Positions 1-8,461 of a stretch of 64,000 bases of DNA are shown here, piece after piece. The notes beneath the pieces were generated by a model, which searched no databases, was not told the origin of the DNA, and saw nothing but the letters and a program-made list of their open reading frames with translations. Source of the DNA: Saprospira sp. CCB-QB6 (GTDB taxonomy: Bacteria > Bacteroidota > Bacteroidia > Chitinophagales > Saprospiraceae); NCBI RefSeq assembly GCF_028464065.1, contig NZ_CP116808.1, forward strand, positions 1,453,886 to 1,517,885. Reading direction: 5' to 3'. The position numbers were made by a program, and so were the translations under genes. Every line of letters begins with the position of its first letter. Position 1 is the stretch's first letter.

Positions 1-393
1 ACGATCCTTCTGATCCGTCCGCTGACTCCGCTTGAGCACGGCCTGAATCCGATACAATAACTCCTCTGAAGTAAATGGTTTAGAAATATAATCATCAGCC
101 CCAGCCTTAAATCCCTTAATGACATCCTCTTTCATAGTCTTGGCCGTCAAAAAGATAATCGGAATTTCTTGATCCAACTGACGAACATCCTTTGCCAAAG
201 AAAGCCCATCTTTTTTAGGCATCATGACATCAAAAATACAAAGGTCATACTGCCCAGCCTTAAACTGCTCCAGCCCTTGCTCGCCATCTGTAGCCAATAC
301 TACATCAAAATCATTCATCTCTAGATAAGAAGATAGTACATCGCCAAAATTGCGGTCATCCTCTACTAGTAATATTTTATTATTTTCACTCAT
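1..393 (-). CDS. Response regulator receiver protein (3' end cut by window)
   Basis: Two-component response regulator. Only the first 131 codons, the receiver domain, lie in the window; the output domain is beyond base 1. The translated N-terminus has the acidic pocket (LLVEDD), the phospho-acceptor Asp55 in CIFDVMMP, the conserved Thr in FLTAK and the Lys in YISKPF, so the receiver should be active. The start ATG at 391-393 is preceded by an A-rich leader. It follows the histidine kinase gene on the same strand after 85 bp and is almost certainly its partner. The order kinase then regulator suggests co-transcription. An OmpR-type DNA-binding C-terminus is likely from the receiver type, but is not visible. 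Confidence 0.93.
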   Translation of the reverse strand, partial: MSENNKILLVEDDRNFGDVLSSYLEMNDFDVVLATDGEQGLEQFKAGQYDLCIFDVMMPKKDGLSLAKDVRQLDQEIPIIFLTAKTMKEDVIKGFKAGADDYISKPFTSEELLYRIQAVLKRSQRTDQKDR

Positions 394-478
394 AAAGTCT
401 CTTTTTTTAGGGTTATGGTTCTCCACAGATTGCTTGAACGTTTGCATAAAATGTACCAAATTTTAACATTTGGCCGCT

Positions 479-2017
479 TTAATCTTCCTGATGTTTATAA
501 GGGAAAAAAAGCGTAAATCTACTCCCCTTACCTTCTTCACTTTTTACCTCAATATGCCCAGCATGCGCTGTCACAATAGCCTTAACATAACTAAGCCCCA
601 AACCAAAGCCCTTTATGTCATGGATATCCCCTGTGGGCACCCGATAAAACTTATCAAAAATATGTCGACGTGCCTCCTTGGAAATACCTAAACCATGATC
701 CTCTACCGTAACCTTTATCCCTCCAGAAGCATCCCGACTATGCAGAATAATATGCGGTTTCTCTGGAGAATACTTGTTGGCATTATCCAATAAGTTGTGT
801 ATAACATTTGTAAAATGTGTCTCATCCGCCTCTAGTTCTGATTGACTAGCCTGCAAATCTAGCTCCACGATCCCATCCTTCTGCGCCAATTGCAACATGA
901 TCTTTTCGGCTGCATCTCGCATGATCTGATGCGCATCAATGATCTCCATATTCAACGAAAACTCCTTCTTGTCTATCCTTGCCATCTGCAATACCTTTCC
1001 CACCTGAGAGTTCATTCGCTCATTTTCCTCCTTGATAATATGTATAAACCGTTCGGCCTTCTCTACCTTACCCATCTTCACAAAATTCCGCACTGCATCA
1101 GTCGCCAAAGATATCGTCGCTATAGGCGTCTTAAACTCATGCGTCATATTACTCAAAAAGTCGCTCTTCATCTCCGATAACTTCTTCTGCTTGAGAATAA
1201 TATGTATCGTATAGTAAAAAATAAAACTCACGATTCCTGTAAAGAATATTGTCAATATGATATTTGCCAATAAACTCTGCCAGATGTGGTACTGCTTATA
1301 CGGAAAATCTATATAAATCCGGGCGGTCTCCTCCTCCAATGAAGGATACAAACTCGCCATATACTTAAAATCCTCTTTCTTCAAATAAGCTTTTTGCTCG
1401 GCCTTCTTACAAATAGGATTCAATCGTAAAAAACTATCTGCCCGCACATCATATACTCCATAGGCATAAGGCCCCTCGACGCCCTTCTTACTCAACTCGA
1501 TCTCTATCAAACGATTTAACTTGGACCAATCTAGACGATCCGCTATAGGAATGTTCCGGACCAAACTATGATGCGTAAAGTAAGTCTTAAACTGTGTCAT
1601 AAATGCTTGCCCCCCCCCTTTTTTCCAGGTCCGACTCTTCTTCTCCCGGCTAAAAAAAACCGTCTGTAATCGCCCTACCCCCTCTACTTCAAAGGTATCC
1701 ACGGATACGGCCTGATTACTGGTGTCCTGATACAATAAAGAAGTATGAATTGCCTCCACCTCTGCCAAGGTACGCAGGTCCCTTCCCAAATCTTGCCCTT
1801 CCGACAACTTAGGGAGGTCATACATCTCGGCCATCCGCTTAATATCCGCCTGCTCCAACTTGGAGACGACATGCTCTAAGGCAGCATGTATATTATTGTC
1901 AAAAAGCTCGGCATTGAGCATAATGGCTCGCTGAATGGAATACACTTGTACCCCAAAAATCCCTAACAAGGCAATACTCATTACCCCAACGATACCAATA
2001 ATAGACGATCGATTCAT
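479..2017 (-). CDS. Membrane sensor histidine kinase
   Basis: 512-residue sensor kinase. An N-terminal membrane segment (about 5-27) and a second near 248-275 enclose a periplasmic sensing region of about 220 residues with no recognisable domain. The HisKA segment carries the phospho-acceptor His293 in MTHEFKTP. The catalytic domain has the N box (HNLLDNANKYS), G1 (DHGLGIS) and G2 (GFGLGL), so all kinase motifs are intact. It should autophosphorylate and pass phosphate to the receiver encoded 85 bp downstream. The start ATG is the first Met, just before the membrane segment. The signal sensed cannot be told from the sequence. Confidence 0.93.
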   Translation of the reverse strand: MNRSSIIGIVGVMSIALLGIFGVQVYSIQRAIMLNAELFDNNIHAALEHVVSKLEQADIKRMAEMYDLPKLSEGQDLGRDLRTLAEVEAIHTSLLYQDTSNQAVSVDTFEVEGVGRLQTVFFSREKKSRTWKKGGGQAFMTQFKTYFTHHSLVRNIPIADRLDWSKLNRLIEIELSKKGVEGPYAYGVYDVRADSFLRLNPICKKAEQKAYLKKEDFKYMASLYPSLEEETARIYIDFPYKQYHIWQSLLANIILTIFFTGIVSFIFYYTIHIILKQKKLSEMKSDFLSNMTHEFKTPIATISLATDAVRNFVKMGKVEKAERFIHIIKEENERMNSQVGKVLQMARIDKKEFSLNMEIIDAHQIMRDAAEKIMLQLAQKDGIVELDLQASQSELEADETHFTNVIHNLLDNANKYSPEKPHIILHSRDASGGIKVTVEDHGLGISKEARRHIFDKFYRVPTGDIHDIKGFGLGLSYVKAIVTAHAGHIEVKSEEGKGSRFTLFFPYKHQED

Positions 2018-2319
2018 TCCATTAATTCATTTACTGCCTCCCAATAAAAAAAGAATCCCTGACCTTCAGAAGGTTCTATCCGCTTTTTTGTTTTTTTTAA
2101 TGCTCTGACCTAGCTAGTAAAAATCCAGTGGTTAGGAGAGCTTGTTGTTGTTGTAGCGCTCGTTAGGTGGAGATCAAGAGCCTTTTTTATTGGCCCAAAC
2201 TCCCCGAGGGATTCCTTAAGGAATCCCGTAGAGGGGTGGGTGGGCGGGGAAATATCAATAGATGAGGAGCGCAGCGACGAATACCATTTTTGCGTCCTAC
2301 AGGCGGCGAAGCCGCCGCA
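2018..2319. other. Intergenic region with a perfect palindrome
   Basis: This is the upstream region of the histidine kinase and the 3' side of prs. It is T-rich near 2085-2100. It holds a 20-bp perfect palindrome (2208-2227) and a G-rich run (2232-2250), and then merges at about 2299 into a GC hairpin (GGCGGC-GAA-GCCGCC) that precedes the first structured repeat. No convincing gene is present. Short reading frames here are products of the GC-rich repeat. Confidence 0.6.
2208..2227. repeat. 20-bp perfect palindrome
   Basis: Two 10-bp arms, GGGATTCCTT and its complement, meet with no loop. The palindrome is set within a wider imperfect CCCC/GGGG pairing (2202-2237). It lies about 190 bp upstream of the histidine kinase start, so it could be an operator or part of the repeat field. 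Confidence 0.6.
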
Positions 2320-2442
2320 GGCCCAGCGCTGCGGAGCGGGTGGCCCGAAGGGCCAGACCAAAGGCAGGCTTTGCCTGCCTGCAGGGCCGAGCAGAACTGC
2401 GAGCCCCGCAACATAGCGGCGGCCATTTCGGCCGCGGGCCCC
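2320..2442 (+). repeat. Structured GC-rich repeat, copy 1 (class B)
   Basis: P1 is GGCCC/GGGCC, P2 GGCCC-GAA-GGGCC with bulged AG, and P3 GGCAGGC-TTT-GCCTGCC. The core hairpin is GCAG/CTGC and the 3' hairpin GCGGCC/GGCCGC. It ends in GGGCCCC followed by an A-run, 33 bp from the prs stop codon and antisense to prs. A leading hairpin lies at 2301-2316. Confidence 0.9.
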
Positions 2443-2475
2443 AAAAAAAGGGCCCCTTCTCAGAGGCCCTTTCAC

Positions 2476-3438
2476 TTATTTACTATAACTAGATTTTCGC
2501 TTCTCTACAAAAAGTGCCGAGATCGACCGATGCTCATGGGTGTTTCTTATTGCCCTAGAAAATAACTTGGCCGTAGAGACGACCTTAATCTTCTCGCTCT
2601 TCTCTTTCAAAGGAATCGTATCAGAAACGACCAACTCGGTCAAAACAGACTTCTCTACCCGCTCATAAGCTGGACCTGAAAGTACCGCATGCGTACAAAC
2701 GGCCCGCACCGATCGCGCCCCCTTATCAACCAAGGCCTGCGCTGCCGTGCAGAGGGTGCCTGCGGTATCGATAATATCATCGACTAAGATGACATCCTTT
2801 CCCTCTACATCTCCAATCACCGTCATCTCCGCAATTTCATTAGCCTTTTTACGGTATTTATCACAAATCACTAAGCCGCAATCAAAATGCTGCGCATATA
2901 CCCTCGCCCGTTTTGTGCTCCCCACATCTGGAGAAGCGAAAATAAGATTAGATGTATCCAAATCCTCTAAATACTCAAAGAAAATGCCTTCACTCTTCAA
3001 GTGATCTACAGGAATATCAAAAAATCCCTGTATTTGATCTGCATGCAAATCCATGGTCATGATTCGATTTGCCCCAGCTGCCATCAGTAAGTTAGCCACT
3101 AACTTTGCCCCAATCGCCACCCTCGGCTTATCTTTTCGATCTTGACGAGCAAAGCCAAAATAAGGAATCACTGCTGTAATATAACCGGCCGAAGCTCGCT
3201 TGGCGGCATCAATCATCAGAAGCAGCTCCATCAGGTTTTCAGTAGGCGCAAAAGTAGACTGAATAAAGAAGACATAAGCACCACGAACCGATTCCTTGAT
3301 GTTGGCCTGAAATTCTCCATCCGAAAATCGCTCAATACTCATATCTCCCAAAGGCTGACCATAGTAGTCCACAATCCGCTCTGCTAGATAACGAGAATTT
3401 TGCCCAGAAAAAAGTTTTACATCACTAACGAGTTCCAT
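2476..3438 (-). CDS. prs: Ribose-phosphate pyrophosphokinase
   Basis: Makes PRPP from ribose 5-phosphate and ATP in the cytoplasm, feeding purine, pyrimidine, histidine, tryptophan and NAD synthesis. The 320-residue length is typical of the class I enzyme. The PRPP-binding loop is clear (VDDIIDTAGT, about 220-229), as are the ATP-binding region FGFARQDRK and the flexible-loop basic segment. The N-terminus (VKLFSGQNSRYLAERI) matches the family, so the first ATG is the start. The gene stands alone, with a structured repeat beyond its 3' end. Confidence 0.97.
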   Translation of the reverse strand: MELVSDVKLFSGQNSRYLAERIVDYYGQPLGDMSIERFSDGEFQANIKESVRGAYVFFIQSTFAPTENLMELLLMIDAAKRASAGYITAVIPYFGFARQDRKDKPRVAIGAKLVANLLMAAGANRIMTMDLHADQIQGFFDIPVDHLKSEGIFFEYLEDLDTSNLIFASPDVGSTKRARVYAQHFDCGLVICDKYRKKANEIAEMTVIGDVEGKDVILVDDIIDTAGTLCTAAQALVDKGARSVRAVCTHAVLSGPAYERVEKSVLTELVVSDTIPLKEKSEKIKVVSTAKLFSRAIRNTHEHRSISALFVEKRKSSYSK

Positions 3439-3522
3439 AATAGGAGGAAGTTTTAAATGAAATCCATAACAGATTTCAATGAATGCAATCTAGGTTGTTT
3501 TAATATGTTTACCACCAACCAT

Positions 3523-3552
3523 AAAAAAAGCCTTCAGCCAAAGGCCAAAGGC
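3523..3552 (-). terminator. Rho-independent terminator of the exported-protein gene
   Basis: On the minus strand a 10-bp stem (GCCTTTGGCC / GGCTGAAGGC, with two G-T pairs) is followed by seven T. It starts 9 bp after the stop of the gene ending at 3562. Confidence 0.8.
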
Positions 3553-3561
3553 ATAATTTAC

Positions 3562-4509
3562 TTATTTAGAGCGCAATAAATAGCGCACATTACCAATTAC
3601 AATATATTTCAAGGTTTGGTTCGACCCCTCTACCAAGAATATTTCAGATTCCTTTGAGGTCAAATCATTTTCTACTCGAAGCACATGAGCAGGCACTTCC
3701 TTCCCCTTAATTGGATCAAAAAAACGAGATCGCTTATTCTTCTTAATCACAAAAACTTGCTTGGGGTTTTCTCTGTTGCGGCTATCGTTGATTTTAATAT
3801 ACAACTCCCGCTTCTTTCGGCGCTTCCCCTTTGGAATAATAACCTCCTCAAACTCTATACTCACCAAGTCTTTAGCATAAATTCGTTTAAACGCTAAATG
3901 GTCGTACTTCAACTCCAGAGTAGAAAAGGGAACGACCTTCTGCTTATACAACTGCTCCTCATCGACCAAACTAATGTCGCCCAACTGAGAGAAATACAAG
4001 CGGTCCCGCTCCAGCTGATAATCAGGCGTAGGCGCAATGTAATAAATATGCTCCGAACTAGTTGGCTCTTCCTGATAATGTAACTTTACCAAGCGCCCTC
4101 GATCACAATGAAACTGTATAAACCCCTGTATCTCTGGATTACGCAAATCAATCAAGGTCATCACAAAACCAAAGGCCTTCGACTCTGTCTTGTGAATATG
4201 CATAGTCACTGGCTCTTTATTGGGTGCGGCATCAATACCCGCTGTAGAAAATCGTAGCTTCTCACTAATCGTTACCTTGGTCCCTGTTATCTCAAAAACA
4301 GCCTGACCATGATCTAATGGGCTATCATAATGCGCACCCCGCAACTTTGCCCGATAGGGAATAATCGTATTCCCCCGCAAATCATGATCATATAGGTAAT
4401 CCCGATCCTCGACATAGGTAAATTTCTTTTTGGCCACCTCAGGAATCTGAGCAGAAAGTAGCTGCGGGACAAATAATATTGTCAAACAAAAAATAAGTAG
4501 TTGTTTCAT
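3562..4509 (-). CDS. Exported protein of unknown function
   Basis: 315 residues with a clear N-terminal signal peptide (hydrophobic to about residue 18, cleavage after LLSA). The rest is soluble and rich in beta-prone segments, with basic stretches (KGKRRKKRE, KKNKRSR) near 225-260. I do not recognise a family. It is probably periplasmic or surface-associated. It is a single gene with its own terminator, between prs and the lipid operon. Confidence 0.75.
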   Translation of the reverse strand: MKQLLIFCLTILFVPQLLSAQIPEVAKKKFTYVEDRDYLYDHDLRGNTIIPYRAKLRGAHYDSPLDHGQAVFEITGTKVTISEKLRFSTAGIDAAPNKEPVTMHIHKTESKAFGFVMTLIDLRNPEIQGFIQFHCDRGRLVKLHYQEEPTSSEHIYYIAPTPDYQLERDRLYFSQLGDISLVDEEQLYKQKVVPFSTLELKYDHLAFKRIYAKDLVSIEFEEVIIPKGKRRKKRELYIKINDSRNRENPKQVFVIKKNKRSRFFDPIKGKEVPAHVLRVENDLTSKESEIFLVEGSNQTLKYIVIGNVRYLLRSK

Positions 4510-4671
4510 ATTGGCTTATTCATTAAATTCTGTCACTTCAGTGAAAAAGTCATCAAACTCATCTAAAACAACGCCCAAAAATAGCCATTTTTTAAATGAA
4601 TTCATTTAATAAGTAGGAGTTCAGTAGCCATAGTTTCAACTAATATACCAAAAGCCCCCAAAACCTTTTAG

Positions 4672-5517
4672 CTAAAGTCGATAAAAGCTGTCACTAGTTC
4701 CATCCTGAATGTTCCGAAGTAGATCTTCTAAGCGATTTTCTACCCCCTCCAAACAAGCTGGCTCCTCATATTCCTCTGCATTATAATGATATAATTGCCA
4801 AGCTTTATCGACATACTCCAGCGCTGAACGATGTTCCATCCAATCTCCTGAGTTTAAGTAAGTAATCTGCCCTGCAGCTGTCACAATCTCCCGATGCTGC
4901 GGCCGATGTACATGCCCACAAACTACATAGTCATACCCCTTTTCTATCCCCAGCTCTATTGCCTTCTGCTCAAAATCATTCATTTTCTGAACGGCAGCCT
5001 TAACCGAAGCCTTTAATCGCTTAGAAAACTGACTAGGGGGTATCCCAAATGGCTTTAACAAACGGTTGAGCCCCCGATTCAACATAATACTCCAATCATA
5101 AAACTGTCCCCCTATTTTGGCCCAAAAGCGCCCCTTATGAACAGATGGATCATAAGCATCTCCATGAAAGAACCAAGCCCTTTTTCCATCTAACTCCAAA
5201 AGTAACTTATCCTGTAAATAGATATTCCCTAACCGAAAAGGCGTTAACCGACGCAAACTGTCATCATGGTTGCCCGTCAAATAATAGACTGGCACCCCAG
5301 CCTCCGCCAAATTCATGAAATGCCGCAATACCGCCCAATGCGCCTGCGGAAAAAATCCCTTCCTAAATTGCCAAATATCTATAATGTCCCCATTCAAGAT
5401 GAGCATTTTAGGCACCAAACTCTGCAAATACTGCAATAAGGCCTTAGCCTCTGAGCCCTGCGTACCCAAATGCACATCCGAAAGGACCAAGATGTCTATT
5501 TCTCTTTTCTCTGCCAT
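4672..5517 (-). CDS. plcP: Calcineurin-like metallophosphatase, probable PlcP-type phospholipase C
   Basis: 281-residue metallophosphoesterase with all metal-binding motifs: DVHLG (about 14-18), GDIID, GNHD, FFHGD and GHVH. Such proteins are often annotated as UDP-2,3-diacylglucosamine diphosphatase (LpxH-like). PlcP of Sinorhizobium and marine bacteria belongs to the same superfamily and removes phospho-headgroups from phosphatidylcholine or phosphatidylethanolamine to give diacylglycerol during phosphate starvation. Known plcP genes often lie beside btaA or a glycolipid synthase. Here the gene follows btaA and btaB by 16 bp, which favours the PlcP role. No signal peptide is visible, so it is cytoplasmic or peripheral at the inner membrane. 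The function is inferred mainly from this context. Confidence 0.75.
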   Translation of the reverse strand: MAEKREIDILVLSDVHLGTQGSEAKALLQYLQSLVPKMLILNGDIIDIWQFRKGFFPQAHWAVLRHFMNLAEAGVPVYYLTGNHDDSLRRLTPFRLGNIYLQDKLLLELDGKRAWFFHGDAYDPSVHKGRFWAKIGGQFYDWSIMLNRGLNRLLKPFGIPPSQFSKRLKASVKAAVQKMNDFEQKAIELGIEKGYDYVVCGHVHRPQHREIVTAAGQITYLNSGDWMEHRSALEYVDKAWQLYHYNAEEYEEPACLEGVENRLEDLLRNIQDGTSDSFYRL

Positions 5518-5533
5518 AGGGGAAAATTGGAGA

Positions 5534-6175
5534 TTACTGCTTCTTGCCTACAAAACTAATGTACTCCCATACCCCCATGTAAGCCGAACGCACTTTATTC
5601 ACTATAGGCTCAAAATTATCTCGCAAAAAAGGACGCAAATGCCCGTCCATCCGCACATGGTGATTTCCCATATGACTCTTGAACCAGCCTTGCTTGCTGT
5701 CGTGAAAATCAACTACAGCAATATATCCCCCTACTTTGAGGTCTTTCTTGGCCTGCTTCAATAAATCTTCCCACTGTGGGTTGATCATCGTCAAAGAATA
5801 AGAAAACAAAATAGCATCATACTGCCCATTTTGCCCCTCCGCATCCTGACCATAAGGCTCATGCACTACCTGCACCCGCTGACCAAATGGCGCCACTTTC
5901 TTACTGGCAATATCTACCATATCCGTAGATACCTCATAGGCCTTGATCTCCGCCGCAGGAAAGGTCTCGGCCAATATCTTCGTATTGAAACCCGTCCCAC
6001 ATCCTACTTCTAAGATCTTTATCGGCGCATTGCGCTCCAAAGGAATGTCTTTGATGACCTCTACCCGCCCAAAGAGAAAACTCCAACGCGTTAGATCATA
6101 AATCTTTGACTGAAATTTGTAGTACTGATCCATACTACTCGCCTGCTCTCTCGAGTCTTTATGTGCTGTTCCCAT
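5534..6175 (-). CDS. btaB: SAM-dependent methyltransferase, probable BtaB
   Basis: Predicted to add three methyl groups to diacylglycerylhomoserine, completing the betaine lipid DGTS. Class I methyltransferase fold: motif I is ILEVGCGTGFNT, followed by an acidic residue (KAYEVSTD), post-I and motif IV (DAILFSYSLTM). The C-terminus is the short form usual for BtaB. The ATG at 6175 gives 213 residues; an upstream in-frame TTG (6199) would bring it within 2 bp of the btaA stop. The middle place between btaA and the metallophosphatase supports the assignment. As a lone methyltransferase it would not be assignable. Confidence 0.8.
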   Translation of the reverse strand: MGTAHKDSREQASSMDQYYKFQSKIYDLTRWSFLFGRVEVIKDIPLERNAPIKILEVGCGTGFNTKILAETFPAAEIKAYEVSTDMVDIASKKVAPFGQRVQVVHEPYGQDAEGQNGQYDAILFSYSLTMINPQWEDLLKQAKKDLKVGGYIAVVDFHDSKQGWFKSHMGNHHVRMDGHLRPFLRDNFEPIVNKVRSAYMGVWEYISFVGKKQ

Positions 6176-6201
6176 GCTCTGATTTTTAATGCGGTCCAAA
6201 C

Positions 6202-7359
6202 TTATTTCACTGTCCCTAAATAAACACTGCCATAAGTCCCTACCCGATCCTGAAAATGACTTTCCTTGAGCTCATCCTCCGATGAGACCCAACTAACTTT
6301 CTCCTTCACAAAATCAGGAAAGAAATCAATGCGCATGGCCGCAGAACGCATCAAAATTTTAGTGCCCGGACGACTATTCGCCAAAATACACTGCCACTCT
6401 TCCTCTAAGGCTGGCACATCATGCGCCGCCAACCAATCCTGATGATCCAATAATACATAATGACTGTACTTGCCCGGATTGTCCTTGAGAAACTGCGCAA
6501 AACTAGTCGTATGCGTGTGGATCTGATCCGCCCGCTCTCGCAATGACAAATAGTTCTCCTCTCGCAAATAACTAGGACAACAATCTTTGGTATAATGTCC
6601 ATTTACATAGACCTGCCAAAAGTAGTTTTCCTTGATGTCCAATTCCGTAAATACATGCCGTACCGCATCTACCACAAAACTACTCACCCCACCAGGATAT
6701 TCTTCAGTAATCAATCGACGCTGCGCTCTAGGTACCCCCGCCAAAGCCAATGAAAAATGTCGGCTAATGGTCCAGCGTACCGCCTTGTTAAATAACTTGC
6801 GCTCTACCTGATCAAAGTATTGCTCCTGCTCTTCCAAACTATCCGCCTTCATCAACTTCAATACCTTGGAGTGCAAACTCGGACGCATCTGCATATATCG
6901 CACAAATAACCAAGCTAATGTCCCCGAAGACCCTCTATAATAAAAGCTCTTCTTAGGCCCCTTGCCCTCAAAATAACTCATCTTCTGATCCCAAAACTCC
7001 TGCGCATAAGTCGGCAAATGCTGACGCAATTGCTGCTTGTACACTTCCTGGGCCCGAGAGTGCTTCCCATCCCCAAAATAATCGTAAAGCTCATCATAAG
7101 AACTATGCTTAAATAAGCTCTTCTTAAATTCTAATAAGGCATTCTGCCGAGAATTTAAATCAATACAATGAATGGCCTTGGGGTCATCCAACAGATAATC
7201 TAGGGCATTGCAACCAGCACTCGTAATCATCACAATCTCGCTATCTGGCTCAATTTGCATCAATTCACGGTCGCAGCGGGGATCTTCCCAACAAATGTTA
7301 TACACAAGGCTCCCCCCATGCACATTCTTAAATACCCAATCTCTTAAATGGTTAATCAT
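6202..7359 (-). CDS. btaA: Diacylglycerol 3-amino-3-carboxypropyltransferase, BtaA-type (DUF3419)
   Basis: BtaA moves the aminocarboxypropyl group of SAM onto diacylglycerol, the first committed step of DGTS betaine lipid synthesis. The protein matches the DUF3419/BtaA pattern: VYNICWEDPRCD near the N-terminus, a SAM-binding region (ITSAGCNALDYLL followed by CIDLNSRQNALLEFK), and a C-terminal HYVLLDHQDWL segment. I start it at the ATG at 7359 (385 residues); the longer frame begins with TTG and adds 24 residues unlike the family. It is first in a three-gene operon with btaB and the PlcP-like phosphatase. No Pho-box was identified upstream. Confidence 0.88.
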   Translation of the reverse strand: MINHLRDWVFKNVHGGSLVYNICWEDPRCDRELMQIEPDSEIVMITSAGCNALDYLLDDPKAIHCIDLNSRQNALLEFKKSLFKHSSYDELYDYFGDGKHSRAQEVYKQQLRQHLPTYAQEFWDQKMSYFEGKGPKKSFYYRGSSGTLAWLFVRYMQMRPSLHSKVLKLMKADSLEEQEQYFDQVERKLFNKAVRWTISRHFSLALAGVPRAQRRLITEEYPGGVSSFVVDAVRHVFTELDIKENYFWQVYVNGHYTKDCCPSYLREENYLSLRERADQIHTHTTSFAQFLKDNPGKYSHYVLLDHQDWLAAHDVPALEEEWQCILANSRPGTKILMRSAAMRIDFFPDFVKEKVSWVSSEDELKESHFQDRVGTYGSVYLGTVK

Positions 7360-7512
7360 AAAGTTTAGTTTGTTAGCCCTGACTAAGGGCGGCTGAGGGC
7401 CTTTGCTTTCAGACCCAACTAGTTTGGGCAAAAATAAACATTTTTTGCAGACTGACTAAACTAGATTTTATGCAATATGGGCTTTCCCTCCCTTGCTGCT
7501 TGCTTTTGTTTT

Positions 7513-7627
7513 GGGGCCTCCTGCCTGCGGCAGGCGCTACGTTGCGCAGCTCGCTATTCGCTCGGCCCTGCGGCGGCTTTGCCGCCTTGGTCTGGCCCTT
7601 TGGGCCACTGCTGCACATCGCTAGGCC
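7513..7627 (-). repeat. Structured GC-rich repeat, copy 2 (class A)
   Basis: P1 is GGCCT/AGGCC, P2 GGCCC-AAA-GGGCC, P3 GGCGGC-AAA-GCCGCC and P4 CCTGCC-GCA-GGCAGG. It lies about 150 bp upstream of btaA. Its 5' side continues into a tail (7628-7838) shared with copy 20. Confidence 0.9.
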
Positions 7628-7838
7628 AAATAGGAGTTCTGCGCTTTGGCCATACTTTGATAAAAATTTTAGGCTAGTCGAGGCATTTTTTAAAGGCATA
7701 GCTGTAGCTATGGCTGAGAAAAATAAGGATGAATAGCAAAAAATTAAATCAAAGGATAGAAGTGGCAGGACTTCTATTTAGCCTTTGCCGTTTGGCCTTC
7801 GGCCATGGCGGCTTCGCCGCCTGCTATATGGGCCTGTA
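7628..7838 (-). repeat. AT-rich tail shared with 51937-52126
   Basis: About 160 bp (7628-7785) are nearly identical, in inverted orientation, to the DNA beside copy 20, with only about three differences seen by eye. Similarity continues through the hairpins GGCC-TTC-GGCC and GGCGGC-TTC-GCCGCC to about 7838. Both tails abut a structured repeat on the same side, giving a composite unit of about 300 bp. Short frames cross it, but none is a credible gene. Confidence 0.85.
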
Positions 7839-7930
7839 GGGACTATTTAAAATTTTGTGTCTGCCCTTTCCTGCCCCTAGGGGATTATTGGCCTTTTATA
7901 ATAAGGTATTGCTGCGCAATAATGTATGAA

Positions 7931-7948
7931 TGAGGATTAAAACCCTCA
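7931..7948. repeat. Small-loop hairpin, member 1
   Basis: Arms TGAGG/CCTCA enclose an ATTAAAAC loop. It belongs to a group of hairpins with near-constant loop and variable, complementary arms. Confidence 0.5.
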
Positions 7949-8107
7949 TAAAATTAAAAGACCCAAATTTTATTCAGATACATAAAATCCTGAACAGTCC
8001 CAACAGTCCTTTCTCAACTTTACAAATGCTATTTTACAAATCCCGAATAGCTTTCCCTTTGAATTGTTTGGGGTTGGGCTCCGAAATCACGCTATTATAT
8101 AGCTCTC

Positions 8108-8121
8108 TGGGTTTCAACCCA
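8108..8121. repeat. Small-loop hairpin, member 2
   Basis: Arms TGGG/CCCA with loop TTTCAA; followed by ACAGCAAGAAG, a context resembling that of member 3 (ATAGCGAGAAG). Confidence 0.5.
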
Positions 8122-8155
8122 CAGCAAGAAGGGAGGCCATACTAGACCCAATAAA

Positions 8156-8185
8156 ATGGGCTGAAGGTTAAAACCTTCAGCCCAT
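8156..8185. repeat. Small-loop hairpin, member 3
   Basis: Perfect 12-bp arms (ATGGGCTGAAGG and complement) with loop TTAAAA. No adjacent T-run, so not a normal terminator. Confidence 0.6.
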
Positions 8186-8244
8186 AGCGAGAAGAGGATT
8201 GATTAACTAAGTGAGAAAGATAAAAGGCCAAAAGATTTCAATCC

Positions 8245-8264
8245 ATGCGGGTTTTAACCCGCAT
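8245..8264. repeat. Small-loop hairpin, member 4
   Basis: Perfect 7-bp arms ATGCGGG/CCCGCAT with loop TTTTAA. Confidence 0.6.
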
Positions 8265-8298
8265 TCTATAAAAACATTGCGAAGCAATACCATCCTTG

Positions 8299-8318
8299 CT
8301 GTAGGTTTCAACCTACAG
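8299..8318. repeat. Small-loop hairpin, member 5
   Basis: Perfect 7-bp arms CTGTAGG/CCTACAG with loop TTTCAA. Only 5 bp separate it from structured repeat copy 3; member 6 (50645) likewise precedes copy 19. Confidence 0.6.
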
Positions 8319-8323
8319 TAAAC

Positions 8324-8445
8324 GGCCTAGCGATGCGGCGGGGTGGCCCGCAGGGCCAGACCAAGGCGGCAAAGCCGCCGAAGGGCCGAGCAGACCTGCG
8401 AGCCCCAAAGCGTAGCGCCGACGAGCGAAGCGAGGCGGAGGCCCC
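8324..8445 (+). repeat. Structured GC-rich repeat, copy 3 (class A)
   Basis: P1 is GGCCT/AGGCC, P2 GGCCC-GCA-GGGCC and P3 GGCGGC-AAA-GCCGCC. The core hairpin is GCAG/CTGC; the 3' hairpin is closed by CCG/CGG. The GGCCCC end is 16 bp from the flippase stop codon. Confidence 0.9.
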
Positions 8446-8461
8446 AAAACAGCAGCATCCA

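Larger units (their letters stand above)
7839..8323. other. Gene-free repeat field with small-loop hairpins
   Basis: About 485 bp without a convincing gene. It holds five hairpins whose arms differ but whose loops are TTTCAA, TTTTAA or TTAAAA (7931-7948, 8108-8121, 8156-8185, 8245-8264 and 8299-8318). It also holds two small hairpins ATTGC-TGC-GCAAT (near 7907) and ATTGC-GAA-GCAAT (8276-8288). It lies between the btaA upstream region and the flippase 3' end. The one 71-codon frame at 7930 has no family features. Confidence 0.7.

Noticed and set aside
2110-2565. Open frames of 76-121 codons across the first structured repeat
   Set aside because: They are Ala, Arg, Gly and Pro-rich readings of a GC-rich hairpin element; similar frames occur at every copy, in shifting phases, and stems vary without keeping the amino acids.
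4672-5517. Metallophosphatase as LpxH in lipid A synthesis
   Set aside because: The fold and motifs fit, but position directly after btaA and btaB favours a PlcP-type role. LpxH remains possible until a phylogeny is made.
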